NCBI GenBank assembly: GCA_946481195.1
Contig: CAMLNG010000138.1
Span: forward strand, 1-8,620
DNA: 8,620 nt
Reading direction: 5' to 3'
Origin: an uncultured Chromatiaceae bacterium
GTDB taxonomy: Bacteria > Pseudomonadota > Gammaproteobacteria > Enterobacterales > Alteromonadaceae
The translations under genes and the position numbers were made by a program. The notes beneath the pieces were generated by a model. The model saw only the letters and a list, made by a program, of their open reading frames with translations, searched no databases and was not told where the DNA came from. This document shows positions 1-5,868 of the stretch, piece by piece; positions within the stretch are counted from its first letter, which is position 1, and each line of letters begins with the position of its first letter.

Positions 1-775
1 CCGGTAGCCACAACACCGCCCAGTCGACCGCTTCGGTACTGGCGCTGAAGCTGCCGACAAAAGGCTGCTCCGGCAGAGTGATACAGTCTTTGACCGCATC
101 AACCAGATAATCGCGGATGCCGGCGATATAACACCAGCTGTAGCTTTGTTCATTAACTTTATCGTCGAATTTGACCGTCAGACCCGGACATAACACCGCT
201 TTGGCTTTGAGTACATGCAACAGCCGGCTGACTGAAAACTTAGCTGTATCAAAATATTTGGCGTCGGGCCAGAAGCGCACCCGGGTGCCGGTGTTGCGTT
301 TGCCAACAGTACCGCTGATCGCCAGTTCACTGACTTTGTGACCGTGCTCAAACGCCATGTCGTACACATTGCCATCGCGACGCACCGACACTTCAACGCG
401 CGTCGATAAGGCGTTCACAACCGAAATACCGACGCCGTGCAAGCCGCCAGAGAACTGGTAGTTTTTGTTGGAAAATTTACCACCGGCATGCAGCCGGCAA
501 AGAATCAGTTCTACGCCGCTGACGCCTTCTTCGGGGTGAATATCGACCGGCATCCCGCGGCCGTTATCAACGACTTCAATCGACTGGTCGGCATGTAAAA
601 TCACCTGAACCGTATCAGCATGACCGGCTAAAGCCTCGTCGACGCTGTTGTCGATGACTTCCTGCGCCAGGTGATTCGGCCGCGTGGTATCGGTATACAT
701 CCCCGGGCGGCGCTGCACTGGCTCAAGGCCGGTCAGCACCTCAATGGAATCGGCATTATATTGTTGTTCTGTCAT
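1..775 (-). CDS. parE: DNA topoisomerase IV subunit B, N-terminal part (cut by window edge)
   Basis: ParE is the ATPase subunit of topoisomerase IV, which with ParC unlinks replicated chromosomes in the cytoplasm. About 258 codons are present, covering the GHKL ATPase domain and the start of the transducer domain; the family is about 630 residues long. Visible motifs are RRPGMY (22-27), the ATP/Mg motif EVIDNSVDE (39-47), DNGRGMP (70-76), the glycine-rich lid GLHGVG (111-116) and GKRNTGT (158-164). These match ParE rather than GyrB in detail, for example HAGGKFSNKNYQFSGG (96-111), which is nearly identical to E. coli ParE as I recall it. The ATG at 775 gives MTEQQYNADSIEVLTGLEPV, the usual ParE N-terminus; only a weak GGA-type ribosome site lies before it. 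It follows yqiA after an 81-base gap and is probably the last gene of the nudF run. Confidence 0.97.
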   Translation of the reverse strand, partial: MTEQQYNADSIEVLTGLEPVQRRPGMYTDTTRPNHLAQEVIDNSVDEALAGHADTVQVILHADQSIEVVDNGRGMPVDIHPEEGVSGVELILCRLHAGGKFSNKNYQFSGGLHGVGISVVNALSTRVEVSVRRDGNVYDMAFEHGHKVSELAISGTVGKRNTGTRVRFWPDAKYFDTAKFSVSRLLHVLKAKAVLCPGLTVKFDDKVNEQSYSWCYIAGIRDYLVDAVKDCITLPEQPFVGSFSASTEAVDWAVLWLP

Positions 776-818
776 GCATAGGTTCCGGAGTCTGAAATGC
801 GATTAAAGCGTGGGTCGC

Positions 819-834
819 GCGGGACTGAGCCCGC
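819..834 (-). other. Small GC-rich hairpin in the parE leader
   Basis: GCGGG (819-823) pairs with CCCGC (830-834) across a 6-base loop, in the 81-base gap between yqiA and parE. No run of T follows it on either strand, so it is not a typical intrinsic terminator. It could be a mild attenuator or mRNA stability element, or chance. I see no convincing promoter in this gap, which favours read-through from yqiA into parE. Confidence 0.25.
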
Positions 835-856
835 AGCTGTATCAATCCACAGTGTT

Positions 857-1432
857 TTACGCTAATTGGCCGAAATTGACAATATCCGCCAGCCGGCTTT
901 GCAGGTTCTGATAGCTGTGATCGCCGCCTTCTTGTACATCTAACTGACATTGTTGATAAAAATCCAGCGCCTGACGGTAATCCAGCACCTCATCGCCGGT
1001 TTGCAACAGCACCAGATAATGGGCCGGCTGTTGCAGTTGCCGGACCTGCAGTTCCTGCAGTTGCGGCAGATGTTCAGCCCGCACGTCATAGTGCTGCATC
1101 CGCACCGGATGATAATAACGACCCAGATGTTGCTGCAGTAGCAGATGCGGCCGTACCGCCGGATTAATTAACACGGCGCGACACTGATATTGTTCAGCCA
1201 GCGCCGTGGCTAAAAAACCGCCGAGCGAACTGCCAATAATCAAATCCGGCTTATTGTGTAGACACAATAATTGTAATTCCTGCCAGGCTTCAGCCGGCGT
1301 GTAGGGTAAATCCGGCACTGATAACTGATGTTGTGGCAACTGTTGCTGAAAATAATCACGCACCAGCAGCGCTTTTTCCGACTGTGATGAGCTGGCAAAG
1401 CCGTGCAAATAAACAATATGTTTGGCCGTCAA
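857..1432 (-). CDS. yqiA: YqiA-type alpha/beta-hydrolase esterase
   Basis: The protein belongs to the YqiA/UPF0227 esterase family. E. coli YqiA is a small cytoplasmic serine esterase whose natural substrate is unclear. The TTG start at 1432 gives 191 residues, close to the 193 of E. coli. In order are the oxyanion-side motif VYLHGF (7-12), the nucleophile elbow GSSLGG (67-72, Ser69), the family signature INPAVRPHLLL (89-99), TGDEVLDYRQA (145-155, likely catalytic Asp147) and EGGDHSY (168-174, likely His172). The TTG overlaps the cpdA stop as TTGA and has GGGAG 11 bases upstream. The alternative ATG at 1450 adds six residues but has no ribosome site before it. The protein is very glutamine-rich (28 of 191), with a cluster at 100-135. 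Upstream in-frame sequence as far as 1603 is antisense-free coding sequence of cpdA in another frame and is not part of this gene. Confidence 0.93.
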   Translation of the reverse strand: MTAKHIVYLHGFASSSQSEKALLVRDYFQQQLPQHQLSVPDLPYTPAEAWQELQLLCLHNKPDLIIGSSLGGFLATALAEQYQCRAVLINPAVRPHLLLQQHLGRYYHPVRMQHYDVRAEHLPQLQELQVRQLQQPAHYLVLLQTGDEVLDYRQALDFYQQCQLDVQEGGDHSYQNLQSRLADIVNFGQLA

Positions 1433-2181
1433 AACGCTAAAAACTCCCATTGCAGTTCGCCGTCGGGGTGGAAAGTCCAGCGGCAGGCCCGCGGGCCCTG
1501 ATCTTCGGTTTGCCAGTCCGGCGTCTGCAAAAACTGCACTGAACTGGCCGGGCACCCCACCTGTACAAAATTTTCCTGAATAAACTGGTAGGCATGATGA
1601 CAATGGCCATGCGCCAGGCCACGTACACGCGGCTCCTGCCTGAGCAGTGCCAGCAAACCAGCTTTGTCCTTTTGGTCAAACCGGTCAATAAAGCTGCCAA
1701 TCGGCAGCAGATGATGATGACAAAACCAGAATATCTGTGCGTCGCCGCTGTCATCGCGCCACTGCGCGAGCTGCGACAGTCGTTCAGCCGGAAAACTGCC
1801 GGCCGGCGTGTCGCCTTTGCTGTCTAACAGCCATAACTGCCAGCCGGGCAACTGTAACCGCCGCTCAGGCCGAAAAGGCGCGAACCGACTGAGCGTATCC
1901 AGCGCGCTACGCTCGTCATGGTTGCCGGGCAATAAAAACACCGGCGCCGGCCAGCCGGCAAGCAGCTGTTGCAGTAAACGATAAGAATCCGGGCTATGGT
2001 CTTCGGTCAGGTCACCGCTCAGGATTAACAGCGGTGCTTCTGCACGCAGCCCGTCCAACACCCTCTGTAGATGCCGGTACGGCATGATGCCCTGATACTC
2101 AGCGTCCGGCGCGGCTAACAAATGGCAATCGGTGATTTGAACGACGGTACCAGAGGACCAGAGGAATACCGTATCTGTCAC
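1429..2181 (-). CDS. cpdA: CpdA-family metallophosphoesterase (3',5'-cyclic-AMP phosphodiesterase)
   Basis: CpdA homologues hydrolyse cAMP to AMP and so damp CRP signalling; they are class III phosphodiesterases with a calcineurin-like fold and two metals. All the expected metal-binding motifs are present: QITDCHL (15-21, Asp18 and His20), SGDL (55-58, Asp57), PGNHDE (85-90), FCHHHLLPIG (153-162) and AHGHCHH (190-196). The 250 residues compare with about 275 in E. coli. I chose the GTG at 2181 because it overlaps the yqiB stop as GTGA and places the first beta strand (VVQITD) about 13 residues in, as expected. A longer reading from 2220 would add a cysteine-rich extension lying inside yqiB. 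No strong ribosome site precedes the GTG, which fits translational coupling to yqiB. Assignment to cAMP rather than another phosphodiester rests on family and gene context. Confidence 0.93.
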   Translation of the reverse strand: MTDTVFLWSSGTVVQITDCHLLAAPDAEYQGIMPYRHLQRVLDGLRAEAPLLILSGDLTEDHSPDSYRLLQQLLAGWPAPVFLLPGNHDERSALDTLSRFAPFRPERRLQLPGWQLWLLDSKGDTPAGSFPAERLSQLAQWRDDSGDAQIFWFCHHHLLPIGSFIDRFDQKDKAGLLALLRQEPRVRGLAHGHCHHAYQFIQENFVQVGCPASSVQFLQTPDWQTEDQGPRACRWTFHPDGELQWEFLAF

Positions 2182-2645
2182 AACAGCACCACAGCACTGC
2201 ACAGGCCCTGCGCCCGGCATAAACTCAGCCAGTCGCGTAATAACAAATTGATCTGCCGTTTTTCGTCCGGTTGCAGCATGTCCGTGTTGGGATAGTCATA
2301 GACCGCTTTAAATTGCCGCACCTGCTGACAGGCCACGACTTCGGCGAGGCGAGCGTCGTGATACAACCGCACGTCAAATTGCGGCCGCAACCAGCTGGTC
2401 AGCCGCTCAGACAACGCCGGAGTCTGAATATGTTCAATCCGCACTGTGCTGGTAAATTTGCAAAGCTCCTGCAATCTCACTTCGTACTTATCCAGAGCGC
2501 TCACCTGAATCTGCACTGCATCACCGACTTGCCCGGCGCGCGGCAATAGATGCCGCAACTGAGCGTAATTGCGTTCGCACAGACTCAAAAAGTCCGGGAC
2601 ATAAGGCTGGTAACGCCGCGGTTTTGCCAAACTCATCGCTGACAT
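2178..2645 (-). CDS. yqiB: YqiB family protein (DUF1249), function unknown
   Basis: This is a YqiB/DUF1249 protein of 155 residues, slightly longer than E. coli YqiB (140), with no established function. Family features visible are RYQPYVPDFLSLCERNYAQL (11-30), LLPR (33-36), DVRLYHDARLAEV (91-103), FKAVYDYPN (112-120) and DEKRQIN (127-133). There is no signal peptide or membrane segment, so a soluble cytoplasmic protein is expected. The ATG at 2645 has GAGGA a few bases upstream. A second in-frame ATG at 2636 overlaps the nudF stop as ATGA and may be the true start; the ribosome site is short-spaced for the first and long-spaced for the second. The gene sits between nudF and cpdA, as in E. coli, so it is probably co-translated with two nucleotide-metabolising enzymes. 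Confidence 0.92.
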   Translation of the reverse strand: MSAMSLAKPRRYQPYVPDFLSLCERNYAQLRHLLPRAGQVGDAVQIQVSALDKYEVRLQELCKFTSTVRIEHIQTPALSERLTSWLRPQFDVRLYHDARLAEVVACQQVRQFKAVYDYPNTDMLQPDEKRQINLLLRDWLSLCRAQGLCSAVVLL

Positions 2646-3304
2646 TTGTCCTCTTCAGGCTGCGCCGCCGGTACCGCCCATTGCCGACGTACCGACTCCA
2701 GATGCAAAGACAGCCATTGTAACGCAATGACTGTAGCTGCATTGTCGATTTTCCCGGCATTCAGTAAAGCGACCGCTTGTTGCCGCGGCATGACATGCAC
2801 TTTGATATCTTCGTGTTCTTCCGCGAGACCGAACACCCCGCCTTGTACCGGTCCGCACAGCTCGCCCAGATACAGATGGATCCGCTCTGTAGTGCCACCG
2901 GGACTACTCAGGTAACTCAGCAGCGGGATCATCCTGCCCAGTGCCAGACCGGCTTCTTCCTCCGCCTCACGGCGGCCAACCTGCTCGGGCGCTTCATCCG
3001 GGCCAAACATGCCGGCAACAGCTTCCAGTAACCATGGCGACTCAGAGCTCGGCATTGCACCTAAGCGAATTTGTTCAATCAGCACCACTTCGTCGGTCAG
3101 CGGGTTAAAAGGTAAAACCACCACTGCATGACCGCGTTCGAACATTTCCCTTGTAACAGTCTCACTCCAGCCACCGCGGAATAAACGATGGCGGAACTGA
3201 TAGGATTTCATCGTGAAAAAACCCTGAAAAACGGTGTGTTCACCGCTAATTTCGACATCCGCACTGGTGAATGTCGGATAATTTATCTCCTTGATTTCAG
3301 GCAT
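2633..3304 (-). CDS. nudF: ADP-ribose pyrophosphatase (Nudix hydrolase)
   Basis: NudF splits ADP-ribose into AMP and ribose 5-phosphate in the cytoplasm, removing a reactive NAD breakdown product. The 223 residues contain a complete Nudix box at 98-120: G98, five residues, E104, seven residues, R112-E113, then E116-E117 and G119-L120. Around it are FRHRLFRGG (37-45), FERGHAVVVLPF (55-66), DEVVLIEQIR (71-80), the ADP-ribosase loop SPGGTTER (134-141) and KIDNAATVIALQWL (185-198), all matching E. coli NudF (209 residues) as I recall it. The ATG at 3304 is preferred; a GTG at 3316 would add four residues (MSPD). Neither has a strong ribosome site. It is the first gene of the leftward run and is divergent from tolC. 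Its C-terminal tail after 210 (PAAQPEEDKCQR) is family-variable. Confidence 0.95.
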   Translation of the reverse strand: MPEIKEINYPTFTSADVEISGEHTVFQGFFTMKSYQFRHRLFRGGWSETVTREMFERGHAVVVLPFNPLTDEVVLIEQIRLGAMPSSESPWLLEAVAGMFGPDEAPEQVGRREAEEEAGLALGRMIPLLSYLSSPGGTTERIHLYLGELCGPVQGGVFGLAEEHEDIKVHVMPRQQAVALLNAGKIDNAATVIALQWLSLHLESVRRQWAVPAAQPEEDKCQR

Positions 3305-3356
3305 ATCAGGACTCACATTCTGTTACACTTGGGGCGACAACTTTTACGCTATCGGT

Positions 3357-3386
3357 TCGACTTAGTGTACGCGAACACGTTAATAT
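3357..3386 (+). promoter_or_regulatory. Candidate sigma-70 promoter for tolC
   Basis: TCGACT (3357-3362, 4 of 6) and TAATAT (3381-3386, 4 of 6) lie 18 bases apart, placing a transcript start about 25 bases before the tolC ATG. Both boxes are weak, which would fit a promoter that needs an activator; E. coli tolC is activated by MarA/SoxS/Rob, although I could not identify a marbox here. Confidence 0.3.
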
Positions 3387-3394
3387 CCGTTCAA
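3364..3394 (-). promoter_or_regulatory. Candidate sigma-70 promoter for the nudF operon
   Basis: On the minus strand TTGAAC (3394-3389, 4 of 6 consensus bases) is followed after 19 bases by TACACT (3369-3364, 4 of 6). The spacer is longer than the ideal 17. It is the best leftward match I could see in the roughly 110-base divergent region, and it overlaps the proposed tolC promoter. Confidence 0.25.
3365..3378. promoter_or_regulatory. 14-bp palindrome, possible operator between nudF and tolC
   Basis: GTGTACGCGAACAC reads as its own reverse complement at 12 of 14 positions: GTGT and ACAC arms around CGCG, with only the A/A pair at 3369 and 3374 breaking symmetry. TTA (3362-3364) and TTAA (3380-3383) flank it almost symmetrically. 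It lies in the spacer of the proposed tolC promoter and over the proposed nudF -10 box, where a bound repressor could affect both genes. The regulator is not identifiable from the sequence. Confidence 0.35.
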
Positions 3395-3418
3395 TTTTGT
3401 TTTCCATGGAACCTGGTT

Positions 3419-4720
3419 ATGAAAAAAACTGCTTTATGTTCATTGGTGTGCGCGGCCCTCGGCTTGTTCAGCCTGCAGGCCAGCGCGGAGAACCTGCAAA
3501 ACGTCTATCAGCTGGCACTGAAAAAAGATCCGCAAGTATTAAAGTCGGCCGCACAACGCGATGCCGCCAAAGCGGGCATTGATCTGAGTAAAGCCAATTT
3601 CCTGCCTGATATCAGCTTTTCATCCTCGATCGGCAAAGGTCGCGAAGACAATGGCACTGGTATGAGTGCAACCGGCACTGGCTATACCAACAAGCTCAGT
3701 CTGAATCAAACCGTGTTTAACTGGGGCGACTGGGAGCGTTTATCCAACGCTGAAAAAACTGCATTACAAGGCCAGATTTATTACAACGCCGCGCTGCAGG
3801 GCCTGATTGTCCGCGTATCACAAGCTTATTTCAGTGTGCTCAGTGCCAACGACGACTTAACCTTTGTTGTCGCCGAAAAACGTGCTGTTGAGCGTCAACT
3901 GGAACAAACCAAACAGCGTTTTGCCGTTGGTCTGACTGCTATTACTGACGTGCACGAAGCCCAGGCACAGTTTGACAGCGTAGTAGCGCGTGAAATCGCT
4001 GCGACCAATGCGCTGGAAAATGCCCGTGAATCCTTGCAGGAAATTACCGGCGAATATCATTCGCAGTTAAGCCCGCTTAATACTGCCCAGTTCAAACCTA
4101 CAGCACCAAAACCTGCCAATGTGATGGAATGGGTTGCAGTCGCTGAAGGTAGCAGCCTGGATTTACAAGCGCGCAAACTGGCCGTGGAAATTGCACAAAA
4201 CAATATCGATTTAGCCGAAGCGGGTCACTATCCGACAGTTGGTCTGAATGCATCAAAAACACTGCAGGATAGCCGCAACATTCCACAGCAGGATTCTGAA
4301 AGTGTCGGTCTGACCTTGAACGTGCCAATTTATTCTGGTGGTGCGATTGTAGCGTCCACCGACCAACAACGCGCTAACTACGTGGCCACCAGTGAAGATT
4401 TAGAACTGGGTCACCGCTCTGTGGTGCGTCAGGTTCGGGTGAACTACAACAACGTCGGGGCGGCCATTGCTGGTATTAAGGCACTGGAACAGGCCGTGGT
4501 TTCTGCGGAAAGTGCTTTAAAAGCCACTGAAGCTGGCTTTGAAGTCGGTACCCGGACTATCGTCGACGTGCTGATCAGTACCCGTAACCTGTTTGATGCA
4601 CGCCGTAATCTGACCAAACAACGTTACGATTACATCCTGGCTGTGTTGTCACTGAAACAGGCCGCCGGCACGCTGACTGAAGCTGATCTAGCCACCGTGA
4701 ATGCTGCGCTGGGTGCATAA
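3419..4720 (+). CDS. tolC: TolC-family outer-membrane efflux channel
   Basis: TolC trimers form the outer-membrane and periplasmic duct of tripartite multidrug pumps and type I secretion systems. The 433-residue precursor begins with a clear Sec signal peptide (MKK, hydrophobic stretch 5-20, likely cleavage after ASA at 21-23). It has two outer-membrane efflux repeats, about 24-215 and 235-425. Their equivalent loops are visible as FAVGLTAITDVHEAQAQFD (168-186) and FEVGTRTIVDVLISTRNLFD (374-393), the known internal duplication. The C-terminal part (LKQAAGTLTEADLATVNAAL) matches E. coli TolC, but the protein stops there and lacks the roughly 50-residue tail of the E. coli protein. The ATG at 3419 is chosen because the signal peptide starts there; GGAA lies about nine bases upstream. 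Open frame back to 3188 runs opposite nudF and is not coding. It is divergent from nudF, the same context as in E. coli, and ends before a strong terminator. Confidence 0.96.
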   Translation: MKKTALCSLVCAALGLFSLQASAENLQNVYQLALKKDPQVLKSAAQRDAAKAGIDLSKANFLPDISFSSSIGKGREDNGTGMSATGTGYTNKLSLNQTVFNWGDWERLSNAEKTALQGQIYYNAALQGLIVRVSQAYFSVLSANDDLTFVVAEKRAVERQLEQTKQRFAVGLTAITDVHEAQAQFDSVVAREIAATNALENARESLQEITGEYHSQLSPLNTAQFKPTAPKPANVMEWVAVAEGSSLDLQARKLAVEIAQNNIDLAEAGHYPTVGLNASKTLQDSRNIPQQDSESVGLTLNVPIYSGGAIVASTDQQRANYVATSEDLELGHRSVVRQVRVNYNNVGAAIAGIKALEQAVVSAESALKATEAGFEVGTRTIVDVLISTRNLFDARRNLTKQRYDYILAVLSLKQAAGTLTEADLATVNAALGA

Positions 4721-4744
4721 CCAGCCAATTCGCAGGCACTGAGC

Positions 4745-4780
4745 AAAAGGCCACACCGGACAGACCAGTGTGGCCTTTTT
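4745..4780 (+). terminator. Intrinsic terminator after tolC
   Basis: GGCCACAC (4749-4756) pairs perfectly with GTGTGGCC (4768-4775) across an 11-base loop, and TTTTT (4776-4780) follows. AAAA just before the stem extends the pairing to 12 bp and would give a U-tract for the opposite strand too. It begins 24 bases after the tolC stop and separates tolC from lpxL, so the two are probably separate transcription units. Confidence 0.92.
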
Positions 4781-4812
4781 GTTTGCAGGCTTTGTTTCCT
4801 GGCGCTTTTCGT

Positions 4813-4818
4813 TACAAT
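4813..4818 (+). promoter_or_regulatory. Candidate -10 box of an lpxL promoter
   Basis: TACAAT matches the sigma-70 -10 consensus at 5 of 6 bases and lies between the tolC terminator and the lpxL start. The only -35-like partner is TTGTTT (4792-4797), with a short 15-base spacer, so the call rests mainly on the -10 box and on the need for a promoter after the terminator. Confidence 0.4.
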
Positions 4819-4835
4819 ACGGCGTTTTCCGTTCC

Positions 4836-4840
4836 GAGGG
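4836..4840 (+). promoter_or_regulatory. Ribosome binding site that fixes the lpxL GTG start
   Basis: GAGGG lies six bases before the GTG at 4847. No in-frame ATG occurs near the N-terminus, so this site supports the GTG as the start. Confidence 0.7.
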
Positions 4841-4846
4841 CTTTTT

Positions 4847-5788
4847 GTGTATCAGGCGCCACCTTTTACTTTGTCATTATTACACCCGCGTTATTGGTTG
4901 CTGTGGTTAGCGCTCGGTATTGCGTATCTGATCAGCTGGTTGCCATACAGCGCCCTGATGGCACTGGGCCGCGGCCTGGGCCGGCTCAGTTTTAAATTGC
5001 TGAAATCACGTGGCCGTATCGCCAGACGTAACCTTGAACTCTGCTTCCCTGACATGCCTGCCGCTGAGCGTGAACAGCTGGTTTGGCGTAATGCCGAAGA
5101 AACTGGCTGTGCAGCCATTGAAACACTCATCGGTTGGTGGTGGCCGACCTGGCGTATCCGCCGCATTGCCCATTTTAAAGGTTATGAGCATATTCAGGCG
5201 GCCTTAGCACAGGGTAAAGGCGTGTTGTTGTTAGCTTCTCATATGTTGCATCTGGAAGCCGCTTGCCGCGTGTTTGGTCTGACGCATCCAAGCGTTGGTT
5301 TTTACCGGCCACACAACAATGCCCTGATGGAATTTTTTATGTATCGTGGCCGCAGCCGCGGTAACAAATTTATGATTGGCAAACGCGACGTCAAAGCGCT
5401 ACTCAAAGCGCTGAATGACGGCGAAGTGTGTTTTTATCTGCCGGATCAGGACTATGGCCGCAACCGGGCAATTTTTGCGCCATTTTTTGCCGTACCGGAT
5501 ACCGCCTGCACCAATGGCACACTGCTGTTTGCCCGCTCTGCCAACTGCGTTGTGATCCCGATTTATACCAGTAAATTATCGGGCCAGCAGGGGTATCAGA
5601 TTGAAGCGCTGCCGGCGCTGACAGATTTCCCGGGGGATGATGATTATCAGGCGATTTGCCGGGTAAATCAGTGGGTTGAGCAAGCTATCCTGAAACATCC
5701 CGAACAATATATGTGGGTACATCGCCGGTTTAAAACCAGACCAGATCCGGATGCGCCTTCACTGTATGACAGCAAAAGTGACGCATAA
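4847..5788 (+). CDS. lpxL: Lipid A secondary acyltransferase (lauroyl/palmitoleoyl type, LpxL family)
   Basis: LpxL-type enzymes add a secondary acyl chain to Kdo2-lipid IVA at the inner face of the cytoplasmic membrane, completing lipid A. The 313 residues are the usual length. An N-terminal hydrophobic segment (about 16-35) anchors the protein. The catalytic HX4E motif is SHMLHLEAA (His132, Glu137). GFYRPHNNALMEF (151-163), the arginine-rich stretch RGRSRGNKFM (167-176), CFYLPDQDYGRNRAIFAPFF (195-214) and the C-terminal QYMWVHRRFKTRP (287-299) are the conserved LpxL/LpxP signatures. Choice between lauroyl (LpxL) and palmitoleoyl (LpxP) specificity cannot be made from sequence alone. The start is a GTG with GAGGG six bases upstream. 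It follows the tolC terminator and precedes a small TcpQ-like gene 80 bases downstream; both upstream neighbour tolC and this gene act in the outer envelope. Confidence 0.93.
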   Translation: MYQAPPFTLSLLHPRYWLLWLALGIAYLISWLPYSALMALGRGLGRLSFKLLKSRGRIARRNLELCFPDMPAAEREQLVWRNAEETGCAAIETLIGWWWPTWRIRRIAHFKGYEHIQAALAQGKGVLLLASHMLHLEAACRVFGLTHPSVGFYRPHNNALMEFFMYRGRSRGNKFMIGKRDVKALLKALNDGEVCFYLPDQDYGRNRAIFAPFFAVPDTACTNGTLLFARSANCVVIPIYTSKLSGQQGYQIEALPALTDFPGDDDYQAICRVNQWVEQAILKHPEQYMWVHRRFKTRPDPDAPSLYDSKSDA

Positions 5789-5818
5789 CAGAACTGCACG
5801 ATTTCAAGCTGGAATCCG

Positions 5819-5849
5819 GCCGACACAAGGTTTAGTATGAGCTGTCGGC
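5819..5849. repeat. 7-bp inverted repeat between lpxL and the TcpQ-like gene
   Basis: GCCGACA (5819-5825) and TGTCGGC (5843-5849) are perfect inverted copies separated by 17 bases, and end about 20 bases before the next start codon. There is no following T-run, so it is not a standard terminator. It may be a weak mRNA hairpin, a protein-binding site, or chance. Confidence 0.3.
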
Positions 5850-5868
5850 ACTTTACAAGGCAGTTGTG

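Noticed and set aside
1433..1603. In-frame extension of yqiA into cpdA
   Set aside because: The extra residues are the cpdA sequence read in another frame; YqiA family similarity begins just after 1432.
2182..2220. Longer cpdA start at 2220
   Set aside because: The 13 extra residues lie inside yqiB and resemble no CpdA N-terminus; the GTG at 2181 forms a stop/start overlap.
3305..3330. CRP-like half-site TGTGA on the minus strand near the nudF start
   Set aside because: There is no matching TCACA at the right spacing, so a cAMP-CRP feedback site cannot be claimed despite the nearby cpdA.
3188..3418. In-frame extension of tolC upstream by 77 codons
   Set aside because: It runs opposite the nudF coding start, encodes no recognisable sequence, and the typical signal peptide begins at the ATG at 3419.
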